Source of the DNA: Karalla daura
Taxonomy: Eukaryota > Chordata > Actinopteri > Chaetodontiformes > Leiognathidae
Direction: 5' to 3'
NCBI GenBank assembly: GCA_029224185.1
Contig: CM055192.1
Location: 2,283,001-2,347,000 of the forward strand
DNA: 64,000 nt
Shown piece after piece: positions 61,401 through 64,000 of the stretch (position 1 is the first letter of the stretch; every line of letters starts with the position of its first letter). Below the pieces are notes generated by a model, which saw nothing but the letters and a program-made list of their open reading frames with translations, made no database searches and was not told where the DNA came from. The translations under genes were made by a program, and so were the position numbers.

Positions 61401-64000
61401 TCGTTTTGGCCGAGATCCCGACCCCGAGCGAGCGAGCCCAAACCCACGAATTAGGGTGTGAGCTGCCTCCGGGGTGGCCCACGCTCACTGGAAAAAGCAA
61501 TCCCGAGGCCAGATTTGATCCTGGAGCTGAGATATTAAAGCTCGCCGAAAGTGAAAAAAACGACCACCCCGGACCTGTCGTTTTGGCCGAGATCCCGACC
61601 CCGAGCGAGCGAGCCCAAACCCACGAATTAGGGTGTGAGCTGCCTCCGGGGTGGCCCACGCTCACTGGAAAAAGCAATCCCGAGGCCGGATTTGATCCTG
61701 GAGCTGAGATATTAAAGCTCGCCGAAAGTGAAAAAAACGACCACCCCGGACCTGTCGTTTTGGCCGAGATCCCGACCCCGAGCGAGCGAGCCCAAACCCA
61801 CCATTTGGGGTGTGGGCCGCCTCCGGGGTGGCCCACGCTCACTGGAAAAAGCAATCCCGATGCCGGATTTGATCCTGGAGCTGAGAAACTAAAGCTCGCC
61901 GAAAGTGAAAAAAACGACCACCCCGGACCTGTCGTTTTGGCCGAGATCCCGACCCCGAGCGAGCGAGCCCAAACACACGTCTTGGGGTGTGGGCCGCCTC
62001 CGGGGTGGCCCACGCTCACTGGAAAACGCAATCCCGATGCCGGATTTGATCCTGGAGCTGAGATATTAAAGCTCGCCGAAAGTGAAAAAAACGACCACCC
62101 CGGACCTGTCGTTTTGGCCGAGATCCCGACCCCGAGCGAGCGAGCCCAAACCCACCATTTGGGGTGTGGGCCGCCTCCGGGGTGGCCCACGCTCACTGGA
62201 AAAAGCAATCCCGATGCCGGATTTGACCCTGGAGCTGAGATATGAAAGCTCGCCGAAAGTGAAAAAAACGACCACCCCGGACCTGTCGTTTTGGCCGAGA
62301 TCCCGACCCCGAGCGAGCGAGCCCAAACCCACCATTTGGGGTGTGGGCCGCCTCCGGGGTGGCCCACGCTCACTGGAAAAAGCAATCCCGATGCCGGATT
62401 TGACCCTGGAGCTGAGATATTAAAGCTCGCCGAAAGTGAAAAAAACGACCACCCCGGACCTGTCGTTTTGGCCGAGATCCCGACCCCGAGCGAGCGAGCC
62501 CAAACCCACGAATTAGGGTGTGAGCTGCCTCCGGGGTGGCCCACGCTCACTGGAAAAAGCAATCCCGAGGCCAGATTTGATCCTGGAGCTGAGATATTAA
62601 AGCTCGCCGAAAGTGAAAAAAACGACCACCCCGGACCTGTCGTTTTGGCCGAGATCCCGACCCCGAGCGAGCGAGCCCAAACACACGTCTTGGGGTGTGA
62701 GCCGCCTCCGGGGTGGCCCACGCTCACTGGAAAACGCAATCCCGATGCCGGATTTGATCCTGGAGCTGAGATATTAAAGCTCGCCGAAAGTGAAAAAAAC
62801 GACCACCCCGGACCTGTCGTTTTGGCCGAGATCCCGACCCCGAGCGAGCGAGCCCAAACCCACCATTTGGGGTGTGGGCCGCCTCCGGGGTGGACCACGC
62901 TCACTGGAAAAAGCAATCCCGATGCCGGATTTGACCCTGGAGCTGAGATATGAAAGCTCGCCGAAAGTGAAAAAAACGACCACCCCGGAACTGTCGTTTT
63001 GGCCGAGATCCCGACCCCGAGCGAGCGAGCCCAAACCCACCATTTGGGGTGTGGGCCGCCTCCGGGGTGGCCCACGCTCACTGGAAAAAGCAATCCCGAT
63101 GCCGGATTTGACCCTGGAGCTGAGATATGAAAGCTCGCCGAAAGTGAAAAAAACGACCACCCCGGACCTGTCGTTTTGGCCGAGATCCCGACCCCGAGCG
63201 AGCGAGCCCAAACCCACGTTTTGGGGTGTGAGCCGCCTCCGGGGTGGCCCACGCTCACTGGAAAACGCAATCCCGATGCCGGATTTGACCCTGGAGCTGA
63301 GATATTAAAGCTCGCCGAAAGTGAAAAAAACGACCACCCCGGACCTGTCGTTTTGGCCGAGATCCCGACCCCGAGCGAGCGAGCCCAAACCCACCATTTG
63401 GGGTGTGGGCCGCCTCCGGGGTGGCCCACGCTCACTGGAAAAAGCAATCCCGATGCCGGATTTGATCCTGGAGCTGAGATACTAAAGCTCGCCGAAAGTG
63501 AAAAAAACGACCACCCCGGACCTGTCGTTTTGGCCGAGATCCCGACCCCGAGCGAGCGAGCCCAAACACACGTCTTGGGGTGTGAGCCGCCTCCGGGGTG
63601 GCCCACGCTCACTGGAAAACGCAATCCCGATGCCGGATTTGATCCTGGAGCTGAGATATTAAAGCTCGCCGAAAGTGAAAAAAACGACCACCCCGGACCT
63701 GTCGTTTTGGCCGAGATCCCGACCCCGAGCGAGCGAGCCCAAACCCACGTTTTGGGGTGTGGGCCGCCTCCGGGGTGGCCCACGCTCACTGGAAAAAGCA
63801 ATCCCGATGCCGGATTTGACCCTGGAGCTGAGATATGAAAGCTCGCCGAAAGTGAAAAAAACGACCACCCCGGACCTGTCGTTTTGGCCGAGATCCCGAC
63901 CCCGAGCGAGCGAGCCCAAACCCACGAATTAGGGTGTGAGCTGCCTCCGGGGTGGCCCACGCTCACTGGAAAAAGCAATCCCGAGGCCAGATTTGATCCT
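58406..64000. repeat. 177-bp GC-rich satellite array (at least 31.5 units)
   Basis: The unit is 177 bp, unrelated by eye to the 129-bp satellite. The site after ccaaacccac (or ccaaacacac) recurs at 58436, 58613 and so on to 63923, which is 31 steps of exactly 177 bp, so no net indel occurs. At this site four variants appear: gaattag, catttgg, gttttgg and gtcttgg. Each unit has an inverted repeat AAAACGAC...GTCGTTTT with a 12-nt spacer (58548-58575 in the first unit). The array continues past the window edge. Long open frames occur on both strands and are by-products of the 3n unit length. Confidence 0.98.

Noticed and set aside
31949..63978. Giant minus-strand ORFs (up to 3,706 codons) as genes for repetitive proteins
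   Set aside because: They lie entirely in satellite arrays whose unit lengths (129 and 177) are multiples of three. Differences between units are mostly residue-changing, frames break at truncated units, and no start context, splice site or promoter supports them.
58406..64000. CENP-B box in the satellites
   Set aside because: The nearest match is the reverse complement of the gaattag variant (ttcgtgggtttgggc). It keeps TTCG but lacks the required A and CGGG positions. I saw no match in the 129-bp unit.

Overview
This window is vertebrate nuclear DNA, almost certainly from a teleost fish. The signs are spliced genes with GT-AG introns, fish-type SINE and LINE debris, long (TG)n/(CA)n microsatellites, and two recognisable orthologues in the order specc1l - adora2a on one strand, the order known from other vertebrates. 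I cannot name the species.

Layout. Bases 1-1,110 look like the 3' end of an upstream plus-strand transcript (two AATAAA signals). Bases 1,110-7,000 are intergenic or 5' intron, with a tRNA-type SINE tail, LINE reverse-transcriptase fragments in both orientations, a (CA)n tract and a strong hairpin. Bases 7,004-15,987 hold the coding exons of specc1l (cytospin-A): 15 coding exons whose phases all agree, giving 1,115 residues, close to the 1,117 of the human protein. Its 3' UTR carries a pure TG tract of about 195 bp. Bases 20,000-26,008 hold adora2a (adenosine A2A receptor): a probable non-coding first exon near 20.39 kb and two coding exons giving 446 residues. A decayed, internally deleted copy of its first coding exon lies about 300 bp upstream of the real one. 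Bases 27,200-31,600 are interspersed-repeat debris.

The remaining half of the window is satellite DNA. From about 32,013 to 58,405 there is a 129-bp tandem repeat. By coordinate arithmetic it holds 203 full-length intervals, three truncated 38-bp units and one 1-bp insertion. It has nested higher-order structure, with blocks recurring at 6, 7, 8, 12, 14, 16, 18 and 36 units. It abuts, without spacer, a second unrelated GC-rich 177-bp satellite (58,406 to the window end, at least 31.5 units) in which the diagnostic site recurs at exactly 177-bp steps. Very long antisense open frames run through both arrays because both unit lengths are multiples of three; I do not regard them as genes. A candidate short DNA transposon with inverted ends sits exactly at the left edge of the 129-bp array.

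The two genes do not form a pathway together. Specc1l is a cytoskeletal cross-linker and adora2a a cAMP-raising receptor, and their adjacency is conserved synteny. The most novel material is the two-satellite block: its internal dyads, its segmental duplications and its abrupt junction. It could be a centromeric, pericentromeric or other heterochromatic edge, but that is inference.
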